A stretch of 23,336 nucleotides of DNA from Pseudomonadota bacterium (lineage in GTDB: Bacteria > Pseudomonadota > Gammaproteobacteria > Burkholderiales > Burkholderiaceae_B), in NCBI GenBank assembly GCA_023427945.1, contig JAEYZR010000127.1, positions 1-23,336 on the forward strand. Reading direction: 5' to 3'. The position numbers and the translations under genes were made by a program. The notes beneath the pieces are model-generated. The model saw nothing but the letters and a program-made list of their open reading frames with translations. It did not search any database and had not been told where the DNA came from. Positions 22,495 through 23,336 of the stretch are shown here, in pieces. Position 1 is the first letter of the stretch. Every line of letters starts with the position of its first letter.

Positions 22495-23336
22495 TTAAAC
22501 GGCTGCAGCTTCAGGCTGTGCAGCGGACGCGACATCGCGGCGTGATGCAACGTCCTCGGACAAACGGGCGACAAACGCGTCAAACGGTATTGCACCCATA
22601 TCCAGACCACCCAGCCCGCGCACGGCGACCTTACCTTCCTGTCGTTCTTTATCACCAACGACCAAAATATAAGGAACCTTCTGCAGACTATGCTCCCTGA
22701 TTTTACGAGTGATTTTTTCACCACGCAAATCGGACTCCACTCTAAAACCTTGTTTTTTCAAGGCTTGTGTGATTTGCGCCGCATATTCGGCCGAAGGCTC
22801 CGAAATGCAGCACACAACCGCCTGCACCGGAGCGAGCCACGGAGGCATGGCACCGGCGTGATTTTCGATCAACATGCCGATAAAACGCTCGAACGAGCCC
22901 AGAATGGCCCGATGCAGCATGACAGGTGCAATCCGCTGGTCGGCTGCGTCGACATATTCCGCCCCCAGCCGCACCGGCATGGAGAAATCAACCTGGATGG
23001 TGCCGCATTGCCAGTGCCGACCAATCGCATCCTTAAGCGTGTACTCGATCTTGGGACCATAAAAAGCGCCCTCACCTGGCGAAACCTCGAATTCGCAACC
23101 GGTACGGCGCAGGCTCTCCATCAAGGCTTCCTCAGCCTTGTCCCAGGTTTCGTCCGAGCCAATGCGCTTTTCCGGACGCGTGGCCACCTTGTACAGGACT
23201 TCCTTGAAACCAAAGTCGCTATAGACCCGCTGCAACAGCGCCGTGAAATCGGCACATTCGTCCTGCAACTGATCTTCGGTACAGAAAATATGCCCGTCGT
23301 CCTGCGTAAATCCGCGCACACGCATCATGCCATGCA
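22495..23336 (-). CDS. thrS: Threonyl-tRNA synthetase, C-terminal part (5' end outside window)
   Basis: About 280 residues, roughly the last 45 percent of a normal ThrRS of about 640. The frame is open to the window edge (23336). Seen: the second half of the class II catalytic core (RVRGFTQDDGHIFCTEDQL; YGPKIEYTLKDAIGRHWQCGTIQVDF; motif 3 near HRAILGSFERFIGMLIE) and the C-terminal anticodon-binding domain (LAPVQAVVCCISEPSAEYA to PYILVVGDKE). The TGGDGG-like editing domain and the zinc-site start are outside. It charges tRNA-Thr. infC follows after 20 bases, as in most proteobacteria. Confidence 0.96.
   Translation of the reverse strand, partial: HGMMRVRGFTQDDGHIFCTEDQLQDECADFTALLQRVYSDFGFKEVLYKVATRPEKRIGSDETWDKAEEALMESLRRTGCEFEVSPGEGAFYGPKIEYTLKDAIGRHWQCGTIQVDFSMPVRLGAEYVDAADQRIAPVMLHRAILGSFERFIGMLIENHAGAMPPWLAPVQAVVCCISEPSAEYAAQITQALKKQGFRVESDLRGEKITRKIREHSLQKVPYILVVGDKERQEGKVAVRGLGGLDMGAIPFDAFVARLSEDVASRRDVASAAQPEAAAV

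Overview
The window looks like chromosome of a GC-rich betaproteobacterium, most likely Alcaligenaceae (Bordetella/Achromobacter-type). This is inferred from the thrS/infC and rpmI-rplT-pheS-pheT-ihfA-merR-tRNA-Pro gene set, from the gshB-EIIA-HPr-EI cluster, and from close resemblance of many proteins to that family as I remember it. No database search was possible.

Left third (1 to about 5760): the integrase-proximal end of a prophage or integrative element inserted at the 3' end of tRNA-Pro(GGG). It carries small phage-type genes, a tandemly duplicated module with one broken copy, genes interrupted by in-frame stops, an HNH endonuclease with a helix-turn-helix-like N-terminus, a small CxxC protein on the minus strand, an excisionase-like gene and a 389-residue tyrosine integrase. 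The far end of the element lies outside the window. The stops and the frameshift suggest decay.

Middle left (5732 to 11180, all minus strand): tRNA-Pro, a MerR-type regulator, ihfA, pheT, pheS, rplT and rpmI. This is the downstream half of the classical translation operon. It has its own near-consensus sigma70 promoter upstream of rpmI and an intrinsic hairpin just before pheS.

Middle right (11247 to 21734): comM, a hybrid sensor histidine kinase and ubiK on the minus strand; a nitrogen-regulated glnK-amtB pair on the plus strand with a sigma54 promoter and an NtrC-type site; a lipoprotein esterase-like hydrolase; and the minus-strand operon gshB - EIIA(Man type) - ptsH - ptsI, a regulatory phosphotransferase chain with no sugar permease in view.

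Right end (21828 to 23336, minus strand): infC, starting at a non-canonical AUC and ending at its own terminator, then the C-terminal part of thrS, cut by the window edge. The usual infC-rpmI junction is therefore split by about 10.9 kb. That split, the duplicated phage module and the well-preserved nitrogen control region are the most notable points.
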